Source: Anopheles merus
Lineage: Eukaryota > Arthropoda > Insecta > Diptera > Culicidae
NCBI RefSeq assembly: GCF_017562075.2
Contig: NW_024427779.1
Coordinates: 1 to 64,000, forward strand
Direction of reading: 5' to 3'
Length of the DNA stretch: 64,000 bases
Below, piece by piece: positions 44,399 to 59,800 of the stretch. The notes below the pieces were generated by a model. The model did not search any database and had not been told where the DNA came from. It was given only the letters and a program-made list of their open reading frames with translations. Both the position numbers and the translations under genes were made by a program. How positions within the stretch are numbered: position 1 is the first letter of the stretch; every line of letters starts with the position of its first letter.

Positions 44399-47300
44399 AA
44401 GACCGCTTCAATACCTTTCCAAAACTGTCTTAATCGTCTCGCTAGGACACATGGTTACGAAGTTATGGCCATTTGAAGGAATGTCCAACTTTCCCATCCA
44501 TCCATATGGCCATGGTTGAAATTTTGACGAAAATGCAAGGTCAACCATTATCGTTCTTATATCATTGAGGCTTCTTGAATAACCAAACCAAAGCCCTGGA
44601 ACACAATAATAAGGATCTTGGCGATGAAAAAGTCTCAAAATGGGTCATAGTGCACTATATACGCATGCTAAAATTGATAGGTTTTCCCGAGTAAAATGCA
44701 TTCAGAGCCCATTTACAAGACTATCCGTGAGTTTAATCGTAGAACCCATGTGCGGCTTTAGAAGACCGCTTCAATACCTTTCCAAAACTGTCTTAATCGT
44801 CTCGCTAGGACACATGGTTACGAAGTTATGGCCATTTGAAGGAATGTCCAACTTCCCATCCATCCATATGGCCATGGTTGAAATTTTGACGAAAATGCAA
44901 GGTCAACCATTATCGTTCTTATATCATTGAGGCTTCTTGAATAACCAAACCAAAGCCCTGGAACACAATAATAAGGATCTTGGCGATGAAAAAGTCTCAA
45001 AATGGGTCATAGTGCACTATATACGCATGCTAAAATTGATAGGTTTTCCCGAGTAAAATGCATTCAGAGCCCATTTACAAGACTATCCGCGAGTTTAATC
45101 GTAGAACCCATGTGCGGCTTTAAAAGACCGCTTCAATACCTTTCCAAAACTGTCTTAATCGTCTCGCTAGGACACATGGTTACGAAGTTATGGCCATTTG
45201 AAGGAATGTCCAACTTTCCCATCCATCCATATGGCCATGGTTGAAATTTTGACGAAAATGCAAGGTCAACCATTATCGTTCTTATATCATTGAGGCTTCT
45301 TGAATAACCAAACCAAAGCCCTGGAACACAATAATAAGGATCTTGGCGATGAAAAAGTCCAAAATGGGTCATAGTGCACTATATACGCATGCTAAAATTG
45401 ATAGGTTTTCCCGAGTAAAATGCATTCAGAGCCCATTTACAAGACTATCCGTGAGTTTAATCGTAGAACCCATGTGCGGCTTTAGAAGACCGCTTCAATA
45501 CCTTTCCAAAACTGTCTTAATCGTCTCGCTAGGACACATGGTTACGAAGTTATGGCCATTTGAAGGAATGTCCATCCTTCCTATCCATCCATATGGCCAT
45601 GGTTGAAATTTTGACGAAAATGCAAGGTCAACCATTATCGTTCTTATATCATTGAGACTTCTTGAATAACCAAACCAAAGCCCTGGAACACAATAATAAG
45701 GATCTTGGCGATGAAAATGTCTCAAAATGGGTCATAGTGCACTATATACGCATGCTAAAATTGATAGGTTTTCCCGAGTAAAATGCATTCAGAGCCCATT
45801 TACAAGACTATCCGCGAGTTTAATCGTAGAACCCATGTGCGGCTTTAAAAGACCGCTTCAATACCTTTCCAAAACTGTCTTAATCGTCTCGCTAGGACAC
45901 ATGGTTACGAAGTTATGGCCATTTGAAGGAATGTCCAACTTTCCCATCCATCCATATGGCCATGGTTGAAATTTTGACGAAAATGCAAGGTCAACCATTA
46001 TCGTTCTTATATCATTGAGGCTTCTTGAATAACCAAACCAAAGCCCTGGAACACAATAATAAGGATCTTGGCGATGAAAAAGTCTCGAAATGGGTCATAG
46101 TGCACTATATACGCATGCTAAAATTGATAGGTTTTCCCGAGTAAAATGCATTCAGAGCCCATTTACAAGACTATCCGTGAGTTTAATCGTAGAACCCATG
46201 TGCGGCTTTAGAAGACCGCTTCAATAACTTTCCAAAACTGTCTTAATCGTCTCGCTAGGACACATGGTTACGAAGTTATGGCCATTTGAAGGAATGTCCA
46301 ACTTTCCCATCCATCCATATGGCCATGGTTGAAATTTGACGAAAATGCAAGGTCAACCATTATCGTTCTTATATCATTGAGGCTTCTTGAATAACCAAAC
46401 CAAAGCCCTGGAACACAATAATAAGGATCTTGGCGATGAAAAAGTCTCAAAATGGGTCATAGTGCACTATATACGCATGCTAAAATTGATAGGTTTTCCC
46501 GAGTAAAATGCATTCAGAGCCCATTTACAAGACTATCCGTGAGTTTAATCGTAGAACCCATGTGCGGCTTTAGAAGACCGCTTCAATACCTTTCCAAAAC
46601 TGTCTTAATCGTCTCGCTAGGACACATGGTTACGAAGTTATGGCCATTTGAAGGAATGTCCAACTTTCCCATCCATCCATATGGCCATGGTTGAAATTTT
46701 GACGAAAATGCAAGGTCAACCATTATCGTTCTTATATCATTGAGGCTTCTTGAATAACCAAACCAAAGCCCTGGAACACAATAATAAGGATCTTGGCGAT
46801 GAAAAAGTCTCAAAATGGGTCATAGTGCACTATATACGCATGCTAAAATTGATAGGTTTTCCCGAGTAAAATGCATTCAGAGGCCATTTACAAGACTACC
46901 CGTGAGTTTAATCGTAGAACCCATGTGCGGCTTTAGAAGACCGCTTCAATACCTTTCCAAAACTGTCTTAATCGTCTCGCTAGGACACATGGTTACGAAG
47001 TTATGGCCATTTGAAGGAATGTCCAACTTTCCCATCCATCCATATGGCCATGGTTGAAATTTTGACGAAAATGCAAGGTCAACCATTATCGTTCTTATAT
47101 CATTGAGGCTTCTTGAATAACCAAACCAAAGCCCTGGAACACAATAATAAGGATCTTGGCGATGAAAAAGTCTCAAAATGGGTCATAGTGCACTATATAC
47201 GCATGCTAAAATTGATAGGTTTTCCCGAGTAAAATGCATTCAGAGCCCATTTACAAGACTATCCGTGAGTTTAATCGTAGAACCCATGTGCGGCTTTAGA

Positions 47301-50080
47301 AGACCGCTTCAATACCTTTCCAAAACTGTCTTAATCGTCTCGCTAGGACACATGGTTACGAAGTTATGGCCATTTGAAGGAATGTCCAACTTTCCTATCC
47401 ATCCATATGGCCATGGTTGAAATTTTGACGAAAATGCAAGGTCAACCATTATCGTTCTTATATCATTGAGGCTTCTTGAATAACCAAACCAAAGCCCTGG
47501 AACACAATAATAAGGATCTTGGCGATGAAAAAGTCTCAAAATGGGTCATAGTGCACTATATACGCATGCTAAAATTGATAGGTTTTCCCGAGTAAAATGC
47601 ATTCAGAGCCCATTTACAAGACTATCCGTGAGTTTAATCGTAGAACCCATGTGCGGCTTTAGAAGACCGCTTCAATACCTTTCCAAAACTGTCTTAATCG
47701 TCTCGCTAGAACACATGGTTACGAAGTTATGGCCATTTGAAGGAATGTCCAACTTTCCCATCCATCCATATGGCCATGGTTGAAATTTTGACGAAAATGC
47801 AAGGTCAACCATTATCGTTCTTATATCATTGAGGCTTCTTGAATAACCAAACCAAAGCCCTGGAACACAATAATAAGGATCTTGGCGATGAAAAAGTCTC
47901 AAAATGGGTCATAGTGCACTATATACGCATGCTAAAATTGATAGGTTTTCCCGAGTAAAATGCATTCAGAGCCCATTTACAAGACTATCCGTGAGTTTAA
48001 TCGTAGAACCCATGTGCGGCTTTAGAAGACCGCTTCAATACCTTTCCAAAACTGTCTTAATCGTCTCGCTAGGACACATGGTTACGAAGTTATGGCCATT
48101 TGAAGGAATGTCCAACTTTCCCATCCATCCATATGGCCATGGTTGAAATTTTGACGAAAATGCAAGGTCAACCATTATCGTTCTTATATCATTGAGGCTT
48201 CTTGAATAACCAAACCAAAGCCCTGGAACACAATAATAAGGATCTTGGCGATGAAAAAGTCTCAAAATGGGTCATAGTGCACTATATACGCATGCTAAAA
48301 TTGATAGGTTTTCCCGAGTAAAATGCATTCAGAGCCCATTTACAAGACTATCCGTGAGTTTAATCGTAGAACCCATGTGCGGCTTTAGAAGACCGCTTCA
48401 ATACCTTTCCAAAACTGTCTTAATCGTCTCGCTAGGACACATGGTTACGAAGTTATGGCCATTTGAAGGAATGTCCAACTTTCCCATCCATCCATATGGC
48501 CATGGTTGAAATTTTGACGAAAATGCAAGGTCAACCATTATCGTTCTTATATCATTGAGGCTTCTTGAATAACCAAACCAAAGCCCTGGAACACAATAAT
48601 AAGGATCTTGGCGATGAAAAAGTCTCAAAATGGGTCATAGTGCACTATATACGCATGCTAAAATTGATAGGTTTTCCCGAGTAAAATGCATTCAGAGCCC
48701 AATTACAAGACTATCCGTGAGTTTAATCGTAGAACCCATGTGCGGCTTTAGAAGACCGCTTCAATACCTTTCCAAAACTGTCTTAATCGTCTCGCTAGGA
48801 CACATGGTTACGAAGTTATGGCCATTTGAAGGAATGTCCAACTTTCCCATCCATCCATATGGCCATGGTTGAAATTTTGACGAAAATGCAAGGTCAACCA
48901 TTATCGTTCTTATATCATTGAGGCTTCTTGAATAACCAAACCAAAGCCCTGGAACACAATAATAAGGATCTTGGCGATGAAAAAGTCTCAAAATGGGTCA
49001 TAGTGCACTATATACGCATGCTAAAATTGATAGGTTTTCCCGAGTAAAATGCATTCAGAGCCCATTTACAAGACTACCCGTGAGTTTAATCGTAGAACCC
49101 ATGTGCGGCTTTAGAAGACCGCTTCAATACCTTTCCAAAACTGTCTTAATCGTCTCGCTAGAACACATGGTTACGAAGTTATGGCCATTTGAAGGAATGT
49201 CCAACTTTCCCATCCATCCATATGGCCATGGTTGAAATTTTGACGAAAATGCAAGGTCAACCATTATCGTTCTTATATCATTGAGGCTTCTTGAATAACC
49301 AAACCAAAGCCCTGGAACACAATAATAAGGATCTTGGCGATGAAAAAGTCTCAAAATGGGTCATAGTGCACTATATACGCATGCTAAAATTGATAGGTTT
49401 TCCCGAGTAAAATGCATTCAGAGCCCATTTACAAGACTATCCGTGAGTTTAATCGTAGAACCCATGTGCGGCTTGAAAAGACCGCTTCAATACCTTTCCA
49501 AAACTGTCTTAATCGTCTCGCTAGGACACATGGTTACGAAGTTATGGCCATTTGAAGGAATGTCCATCTTTCCTATCCATCCATATGGCCATGGTTGAAA
49601 TTTTGACGAAAATGCAAGGTCAACCATTATCGTTCTTATATCATTGAGGCTTCTTGAATAACCAAACCAAAGCCCTGGAACACAATAATAAGGATCTTGG
49701 CGATGAAAAAGTCTCAAAATGGGTCATAGTGCACTATATACGCATGCTAAAATTGATAGGTTTCCCGAGTAAAATGCATTCAGAGCCCATTTACAAGACT
49801 ATCCGTGAGTTTAATCGTAGAACCCATGTGCGGCTTTAGAAGACCGCTTCAATACCTTTCCAAAACTGTCTTAATCGTCTCGCTAGGACACATGGTTACG
49901 AAGTTATGGCCATTTGAAGGAATGTCCAACTTTCCCATCCATCCATATGGCCATGGTTGAAATTTTGACGAAAATGCAAGGTCAACCATTATCGTTCTTA
50001 TATCATTGAGGCTTCTTGAATAACCAAACCAAAGCCCTGGAACACAATAATAAGGATCTTGGCGATGAAAAAGTCTCAAA

Positions 50081-50229
50081 ATGGGTCATAGTGCACTATA
50101 TACGCATGCTGAAATTGATAGGTTTTCCCGAGTAAAATGCATTCAGAGCCCATTTACAAGACTATCCGTGAGTTTAATCGTAGAACCCATGTGCGGCTTT
50201 AAGGATCTTGGCGATGAAAAAGTCTCAAA
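50081..50229. repeat. Truncated satellite monomer (149 bp)
   Basis: GTGCGGCTTTA is joined directly to AGGATCTTGG near 50200, removing 214 bp. The join has only one to three bases of possible microhomology. The following monomer (50230) is itself unusual, with several private substitutions. Confidence 0.9.
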
Positions 50230-53200
50230 ATGGGTCATAGTGCACTATATACGCATGCTAAAATTGATAGGTTTTCCCGAGTAAAATGCATTCAGAGGCC
50301 ATTTACCAGACTACCCGTCAGTTTAATCTTAGAACCCATGTACGGCTTTAGAAGACCGCTTCAATACCTTTCCAAAACTGTCTTAATCGTCTCGCTAGGA
50401 CACATGGTTACGAAGTTATGGCCATTTGAAGGAATGTCCAACTTTCCCCTCCATCCACATTGCCATGGTTGAAATTTTGACGAAAATGCAAGGTCAACCA
50501 TTATCGTTCTTATATCATTGAGGCTTCTTGAATAACCAAACCAAAGCCCTGGAACACAATAATAAGGATCTTGGCGATGAAAAAGTCTCAAAATGGGTCA
50601 TAGTGCACTATATACGCATGCTAAAATTGATAGGTTTTCCCGAGTAAAATGCATTCAGAGCCCATTTACAAGACTATCCGTGAGTTTAATCGTAGAACCC
50701 ATGTGCGGCTTTAAAAGACCGCTTCAATACCTTTCCAAAACTGTCTTAATCGTCTCGCTAGGACACATGGTTACGAAGTTATGGCCATTTGAAGGAATGT
50801 CCAACTTTCCCATCCATCCATATGGCCATGGTTGAAATTTTGACGAAAATGCAAGGTCAACCATTATCGTTCTTATATCATTGAGGCTTCTTGAATAACC
50901 AAACCAAAGCCCTGGAACACAATAATAAGGATCTTGGCGATGAAAAAGTCTCAAAATGGGTCATAGTGCACTATATACGCATGCTAAAATTGATAGGGTT
51001 TCCCGAGTAAAATGCATTCAGAGCCCATTTACAAGACTATCCGTGAGTTTAATCGTAGAACCCATGTGCGGCTTTAGAAGACCGCTTCAATACCTTTCCA
51101 AAACTGTCTTAATCGTCTCGCTAGGACACATGGTTACGAAGTTATGGCCATTTGAAGGAATGTCCAACTTTCCCATCCATCCATATGGCCATGGTTGAAA
51201 TTTTGACGAAAATGCAAGGTCAACCATTATCGTTCTTATATCATTGAGGCTTCTTGAATAACCAAACCAAAGCCCTGGAACACAATAATAAGGATCTTGG
51301 CGATGAAAAAGTCTCAAAATGGGTCATAGTGCACTATATACGCATGCTAAAATTGATAGGTTTTCCCGAGTAAAATGCATTCAGAGCCCATTTACAAGAC
51401 TATCCGTGAGTTTAATCGTAGAACCCATGTGCGGCTTTAGAAGACCGCTTCAATACCTTTCCAAAACTGTCTTAATCGTCTCGCTAGGACACATGGTTAC
51501 GAAGTTATGGCCATTTGAAGGAATGTCCAACTTTCCCTCCATCCATATGGCCATGGTTGAAATTTTGACGAAAATGCAAGGTCAACCATTATCGTTCTTA
51601 TATCATTGAGGCTTCTTGAATAACCAAACCAAAGCCCTGGAACACAATAATAAGGATCTTGGCGATGAAAAAGTCTCAAAATGGGTCATAGTGCACTATA
51701 TACGCATGCTAAAATTGATAGGTTTTCCCGAGTAAAATGCATTCAGAGCCCATTTACAAGACTATCCGTGAGTTTAATCGTAGAACCCATGTGCGGCTTT
51801 AGAAGACCGCTTCAATACCTTTCCAAAACTGTCTTAATCGTCTCGCTAGGACACATGGTTACGAAGTTATGGCCATTTGAAGGAATGTCCAACTTTCCCC
51901 TCCATCCATATGGCCATGGTTGAAATTTTGACGAAAATGCAAGGTCAACCATTATCGTTCTTATATCATTGAGGCTTCTTGAATAACCAAACCAAAGCCC
52001 TGGAACACAATAATAAGGATCTTGGCGATGAAAAAGTCTCAAAATGGGTCATAGTGCACTATATACGCATGCTAAAATTGATAGGTTTTCCCGAGTAAAA
52101 TGCATTCAGAGCCCATTTACAAGACTATCCGTGAGTTTAATCGTAGAACCCATGTGCGGCTTTAGAAGACCGCTTCAATACCTTTCCAAAACTGTCTTAA
52201 TCGTCTCGCTAGGACACATGGTTACGAAGTTATGGCCATTTGAAGGAATGTCCAACTTTCCCTCCATCCATATGGCCATGGTTGAAATTTTGACGAAAAT
52301 GCAAGGTCAACCATTATCGTTCTTATATCATTGAGGCTTCTTGAATAACCAAACCAAAGCCCTGGAACACAATAATAAGGATCTTGGCGATGAAAAAGTC
52401 TCAAAATGGGTCATAGTGCACTATATACGCATGCTAAAATTGATAGGTTTTCCCGAGTAAAATGCATTCAGAGCCCATTTACAAGACTATCCGTGAGTTT
52501 AATCGTAGAACCCATGTGCGGCTTTAGAAGACCGCTTCAATACCTTTCCAAAACTGTCTTAATCGTCTCGCTAGGACACATGGTTACGAAGTTATGGCCA
52601 TTTGAAGGAATGTCCAACTTTCCCATCCATCCATATGGCCATGGTTGAAATTTTGACGAAAATGCAAGGTCAACCATTATCGTTCTTATATCATTGAGGC
52701 TTCTTGAATAACCAAACCAAAGCCCTGGAACACAATAATAAGGATCTTGGCGATGAAAAAGTCTCAAAATGGGTCATAGTGCACTATATACGCATGCTAA
52801 AATTGATAGGTTTTCCCGAGTAAAATGCATTCAGAGCCCATTTACAAGACTATCCGTGAGTTTAATCGTAGAACCCATGTGCGGCTTTAGAAGACCGCTT
52901 CAATACCTTTCCAAAACTGTCTTAATCGTCTCGCTAGGACACATGGTTACGAAGTTATGGCCATTTGAAGGAATGTCCAACTTTCCCATCCATCCATATG
53001 GCCATGGTTGAAATTTTGACGAAAATGCAAGGTCAACCATTATCGTTCTTATATCATTGAGGCTTCTTGAATAACCAAACCAAAGCCCTGGAACACAATA
53101 ATAAGGATCTTGGCGATGAAAAAGTCTCAAAATGGGTCATAGTGCACTATATACGCATGCTAAAATTGATAGGTTTTCCCGAGTAAAATGCATTCAGAGC

Positions 53201-53494
53201 CCATTTACAAGACTATCCGTGAGTTTAATCGTAGAACCCATGTGCGGCTTTAGAAGACCGCTTCAATACCTTTCCAAAACTGTCTTAATCGTCTCGCTAG
53301 GACACATGGTTACGAAGTTATGGCCATTTGAAGGAATGTCCAACTTTCCCATCCATCCATATGGCCATGGTTGAAATTTTGACGAAAATGCAAGGTCAAC
53401 CATTATCGTTCTTATATCATTGAGGCTTCTTGAATAACCAAACCAAAGCCCTGGAACACAATAATAAGGATCTTGGCGATGAAAAAGTCTCAAA

Positions 53495-53845
53495 ATGGGT
53501 CATAGTGCACTATATACGCATGCTAAAATTGATAGGTTTTCCCGAGTAAAATGCATTCAGAGCCCATTTACAAGACTATCCGTGAGTTTAATCGTAGAAC
53601 CCATGTGCGGCTTTAGAAGACCGCTTCAATACCTTTCCAAAACTGTCTTAATCGTCTCGCTAGGACACATGGTTACGAAGTTATGGCCATTTGAAGGAAT
53701 GTCCAACTTTCCCATCCATCCATATGGCCATGGTTGAAATGACGGCTCAACCATTATCGTTCTTATATCATTGAGGCTTCTTGAATAACCAAACCAAAGC
53801 CCTGGAACACAATAATAAGGATCTTGGCGATGAAAAAGTCTCAAA
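53495..53845. repeat. Satellite monomer with internal deletion (351 bp)
   Basis: Near 53740 the usual GAAATTTTGACG...CAAGG stretch is replaced by GAAATGACGGC, a net loss of 12 bp. Neighbouring copies are otherwise invariant, so the change is recent and has not spread. Confidence 0.85.
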
Positions 53846-56800
53846 ATGGGTCATAGTGCACTATATACGCATGCTAAAATTGATAGGTTTTCCCGAGTAA
53901 AATGCATTCAGAGCCCATTTACAAGACTATCCGTGAGTTTAATCGTAGAACCCATGTGCGGCTTTAGAAGACCGCTTCAATACCTTTCCAAAACTGTCTT
54001 AATCGTCTCGCTAGGACACATGGTTACGAAGTTATGGCCATTTGAAGGAATGTCCAACTTTCCCATCCATCCATATGGCCATGGTTGAAATTTTGACGAA
54101 AATGCAAGGTCAACCATTATCGTTCTTATATCATTGAGGCTTCTTGAATAACCAAACCAAAGCCCTGGAACACAATAATAAGGATCTTGGCGATGAAAAA
54201 GTCTCAAAATGGGTCATAGTGCACTATATACGCATGCTAAAATTGATAGGTTTTCCCGAGTAAAATGCATTCAGAGCCCATTTACAAGACTATCCGTGAG
54301 TTTAATCGTAGAACCCATGTGCGGCTTTAGAAGACCGCTTCAATACCTTTCCAAAACTGTCTTAATCGTCTCGCTAGGACACATGGTTACGAAGTTATGG
54401 CCATTTGAAGGAATGTCCAACTTTCCCATCCATCCATATGGCCATGGTTGAAATTTTGACGAAAATGCAAGGTCAACCATTATCGTTCTTATATCATTGA
54501 GGCTTCTTGAATAACCAAACCAAAGCCCTGGAACACAATAATAAGGATCTTGGCGATGAAAAAGTCTCAAAATGGGTCATAGTGCACTATATACGCATGC
54601 TAAAATTGATAGGTTTTCCCGAGTAAAATGCATTCAGAGCCCATTTACAAGACTATCCGTGAGTTTAATCGTAGAACCCATGTGCGGCTTTAGAAGACCG
54701 CTTCAATACCTTTCCAAAACTGTCTTAATCGTCTCGCTAGGACACATGGTTACGAAGTTATGGCCATTTGAAGGAATGTCCAACTTTCCCATCCATCCAT
54801 ATGGCCATGGTTGAAATTTTGACGAAAATGCAAGGTCAACCATTATCGTTCTTATATCATTGAGGCTTCTTGAATAACCAAACCAAAGCCCTGGAACACA
54901 ATAATAAGGATCTTGGCGATGAAAAAGTCTCAAAATGGGTCATAGTGCACTATATACGCATGCTAAAATTGATAGGTTTTCCCGAGTAAAATGCATTCAG
55001 AGCCCATTTACAAGACTATCCGTGAGTTTAATCGTAGAACCCATGTGCGGCTTTAGAAGACCGCTTCAATACCTTTCCAAAACTGTCTTAATCGTCTCGC
55101 TAGGACACATGGTTACGAAGTTATGGCCATTTGAAGGAATGTCCAACTTTCCCATCCATCCATATGGCCATGGTTGAAATTTTGACGAAAATGCAAGGTC
55201 AACCATTATCGTTCTTATATCATTGAGGCTTCTTGAATAACCAAACCAAAGCCCTGGAACACAATAATAAGGATCTTGGCGATGAAAAAGTCTCAAAATG
55301 GGTCATAGTGCACTATATACGCATGCTAAAATTGATAGGTTTTCCCGAGTAAAATGCATTCAGAGCCCATTTACAAGACTATCCGTGAGTTTAATCGTAG
55401 AACCCATGTGCGGCTTTAGAAGACCGCTTCAATACCTTTCCAAAACTGTCTTAATCGTCTCGCTAGGACACATGGTTACGAAGTTATGGCCATTTGAAGG
55501 AATGTCCAACTTTCCCATCCATCCATATGGCCATGGTTGAAATTTTGACGAAAATGCAAGGTCAACCATTATCGTTCTTATATCATTGAGGCTTCTTGAA
55601 TAACCAAACCAAAGCCCTGGAACACAATAATAAGGATCTTGGCGATGAAAAAGTCTCAAAATGGGTCATAGTGCACTATATACGCATGCTAAAATTGATA
55701 GGTTTTCCCGAGTAAAATGCATTCAGAGCCCATTTACAAGACTATCCGTGAGTTTAATCGTAGAACCCATGTGCGGCTTTAGAAGACCGCTTCAATACCT
55801 TTCCAAAACTGTCTTAATCGTCTCGCTAGGACACATGGTTACGAAGTTATGGCCATTTGAAGGAATGTCCAACTTTCCCTCCATCCATATGGCCATGGTT
55901 GAAATTTTGACGAAAATGCAAGGTCAACCATTATCGTTCTTATATCATTGAGGCTTCTTGAATAACCAAACCAAAGCCCTGGAACACAATAATAAGGATC
56001 TTGGCGATGAAAAAGTCTCAAAATGGGTCATAGTGCACTATATACGCATGCTAAAATTGATAGGTTTTCCCGAGTAAAATGCATTCAGAGCCCATTTACA
56101 AGACTATCCGTGAGTTTAATCGTAGAACCCATGTGCGGCTTTAGAAGACCGCTTCAATACCTTTCCAAAACTGTCTTAATCGTCTCGCTAGGACACATGG
56201 TTACGAAGTTATGGCCATTTGAAGGAATGTCCAACTTTCCCATCCATCCATATGGCCATGGTTGAAATTTTGACGAAAATGCAAGGTCAACCATTATCGT
56301 TCTTATATCATTGAGGCTTCTTGAATAACCAAACCAAAGCCCTGGAACACAATAATAAGGATCTTGGCGATGAAAAAGTCTCAAAATGGGTCATAGTGCA
56401 CTATATACGCATGCTAAAATTGATAGGTTTTCCCGAGTAAAATGCATTCAGAGCCCATTTACAAGACTATCCGTGAGTTTAATCGTAGAACCCATGTGCG
56501 GCTTTAGAAGACCGCTTCAATACCTTTCCAAAACTGTCTTAATCGTCTCGCTAGGACACATGGTTACGAAGTTATGGCCATTTGAAGGAATGTCCAACTT
56601 TCCCATCCATCCATATGGCCATGGTTGAAATTTTGACGAAAATGCAAGGTCAACCATTATCGTTCTTATATCATTGAGGCTTCTTGAATAACCAAACCAA
56701 AGCCCTGGAACACAATAATAAGGATCTTGGCGATGAAAAAGTCTCAAAATGGGTCATAGTGCACTATATACGCATGCTAAAATTGATAGGTTTTCCCGAG

Positions 56801-59800
56801 TAAAATGCATTCAGAGCCCATTTACAAGACTATCCGTGAGTTTAATCGTAGAACCCATGTGCGGCTTTAGAAGACCGCTTCAATACCTTTCCAAAACTGT
56901 CTTAATCGTCTCGCTAGGACACATGGTTACGAAGTTATGGCCATTTGAAGGAATGTCCAACTTTCCCATCCATCCATATGGCCATGGTTGAAATTTTGAC
57001 GAAAATGCAAGGTCAACCATTATCGTTCTTATATCATTGAGGCTTCTTGAATAACCAAACCAAAGCCCTGGAACACAATAATAAGGATCTTGGCGATGAA
57101 AAAGTCTCAAAATGGGTCATAGTGCACTATATACGCATGCTAAAATTGATAGGTTTTCCCGAGTAAAATGCATTCAGAGCCCATTTACAAGACTATCCGT
57201 GAGTTTAATCGTAGAACCCATGTGCGGCTTTAGAAGACCGCTTCAATACCTTTCCAAAACTGTCTTAATCGTCTCGCTAGGACACATGGTTACGAAGTTA
57301 TGGCCATTTGAAGGAATGTCCAACTTTCCCATCCATCCATATGGCCATGGTTGAAATTTTGACGAAAATGCAAGGTCAACCATTATCGTTCTTATATCAT
57401 TGAGGCTTCTTGAATAACCAAACCAAAGCCCTGGAACACAATAATAAGGATCTTGGCGATGAAAAAGTCTCAAAATGGGTCATAGTGCACTATATACGCA
57501 TGCTAAAATTGATAGGTTTTCCCGAGTAAAATGCATTCAGAGCCCATTTACAAGACTATCCGTGAGTTTAATCGTAGAACCCATGTGCGGCTTTAGAAGA
57601 CCGCTTCAATACCTTTCCAAAACTGTCTTAATCGTCTCGCTAGGACACATGGTTACGAAGTTATGGCCATTTGAAGGAATGTCCAACTTTCCCATCCATC
57701 CATATGGCCATGGTTGAAATTTTGACGAAAATGCAAGGTCAACCATTATCGTTCTTATATCATTGAGGCTTCTTGAATAACCAAACCAAAGCCCTGGAAC
57801 ACAATAATAAGGATCTTGGCGATGAAAAAGTCTCAAAATGGGTCATAGTGCACTATATACGCATGCTAAAATTGATAGGTTTTCCCGAGTAAAATGCATT
57901 CAGAGCCCATTTACAAGACTATCCGTGAGTTTAATCGTAGAACCCATGTGCGGCTTTAGAAGACCGCTTCAATACCTTTCCAAAACTGTCTTAATCGTCT
58001 CGCTAGGACACATGGTTACGAAGTTATGGCCATTTGAAGGAATGTCCAACTTTCCCATCCATCCATATGGCCATGGTTGAAATTTTGACGAAAATGCAAG
58101 GTCAACCATTATCGTTCTTATATCATTGAGGCTTCTTGAATAACCAAACCAAAGCCCTGGAACACAATAATAAGGATCTTGGCGATGAAAAAGTCTCAAA
58201 ATGGGTCATAGTGCACTATATACGCATGCTAAAATTGATAGGTTTTCCCGAGTAAAATGCATTCAGAGCCCATTTACAAGACTATCCGTGAGTTTAATCG
58301 TAGAACCCATGTGCGGCTTTAGAAGACCGCTTCAATACCTTTCCAAAACTGTCTTAATCGTCTCGCTAGGACACATGGTTACGAAGTTATGGCCATTTGA
58401 AGGAATGTCCAACTTTCCCATCCATCCATATGGCCATGGTTGAAATTTTGACGAAAATGCAAGGTCAACCATTATCGTTCTTATATCATTGAGGCTTCTT
58501 GAATAACCAAACCAAAGCCCTGGAACACAATAATAAGGATCTTGGCGATGAAAAAGTCTCAAAATGGGTCATAGTGCACTATATACGCATGCTAAAATTG
58601 ATAGGTTTTCCCGAGTAAAATGCATTCAGAGCCCATTTACAAGACTATCCGTGAGTTTAATCGTAGAACCCATGTGCGGCTTTAGAAGACCGCTTCAATA
58701 CCTTTCCAAAACTGTCTTAATCGTCTCGCTAGGACACATGGTTACGAAGTTATGGCCATTTGAAGGAATGTCCAACTTTCCCATCCATCCATATGGCCAT
58801 GGTTGAAATTTTGACGAAAATGCAAGGTCAACCATTATCGTTCTTATATCATTGAGGCTTCTTGAATAACCAAACCAAAGCCCTGGAACACAATAATAAG
58901 GATCTTGGCGATGAAAAAGTCTCAAAATGGGTCATAGTGCACTATATACGCATGCTAAAATTGATAGGTTTTCCCGAGTAAAATGCATTCAGAGCCCATT
59001 TACAAGACTATCCGTGAGTTTAATCGTAGAACCCATGTGCGGCTTTAGAAGACCGCTTCAATACCTTTCCAAAACTGTCTTAATCGTCTCGCTAGGACAC
59101 ATGGTTACGAAGTTATGGCCATTTGAAGGAATGTCCAACTTTCCCATCCATCCATATGGCCATGGTTGAAATTTTGACGAAAATGCAAGGTCAACCATTA
59201 TCGTTCTTATATCATTGAGGCTTCTTGAATAACCAAACCAAAGCCCTGGAACACAATAATAAGGATCTTGGCGATGAAAAAGTCTCAAAATGGGTCATAG
59301 TGCACTATATACGCATGCTAAAATTGATAGGTTTTCCCGAGTAAAATGCATTCAGAGCCCATTTACAAGACTATCCGTGAGTTTAATCGTAGAACCCATG
59401 TGCGGCTTTAGAAGACCGCTTCAATACCTTTCCAAAACTGTCTTAATCGTCTCGCTAGGACACATGGTTACGAAGTTATGGCCATTTGAAGGAATGTCCA
59501 ACTTTCCCATCCATCCATATGGCCATGGTTGAAATTTTGACGAAAATGCAAGGTCAACCATTATCGTTCTTATATCATTGAGGCTTCTTGAATAACCAAA
59601 CCAAAGCCCTGGAACACAATAATAAGGATCTTGGCGATGAAAAAGTCTCAAAATGGGTCATAGTGCACTATATACGCATGCTAAAATTGATAGGTTTTCC
59701 CGAGTAAAATGCATTCAGAGCCCATTTACAAGACTATCCGTGAGTTTAATCGTAGAACCCATGTGCGGCTTTAGAAGACCGCTTCAATACCTTTCCAAAA

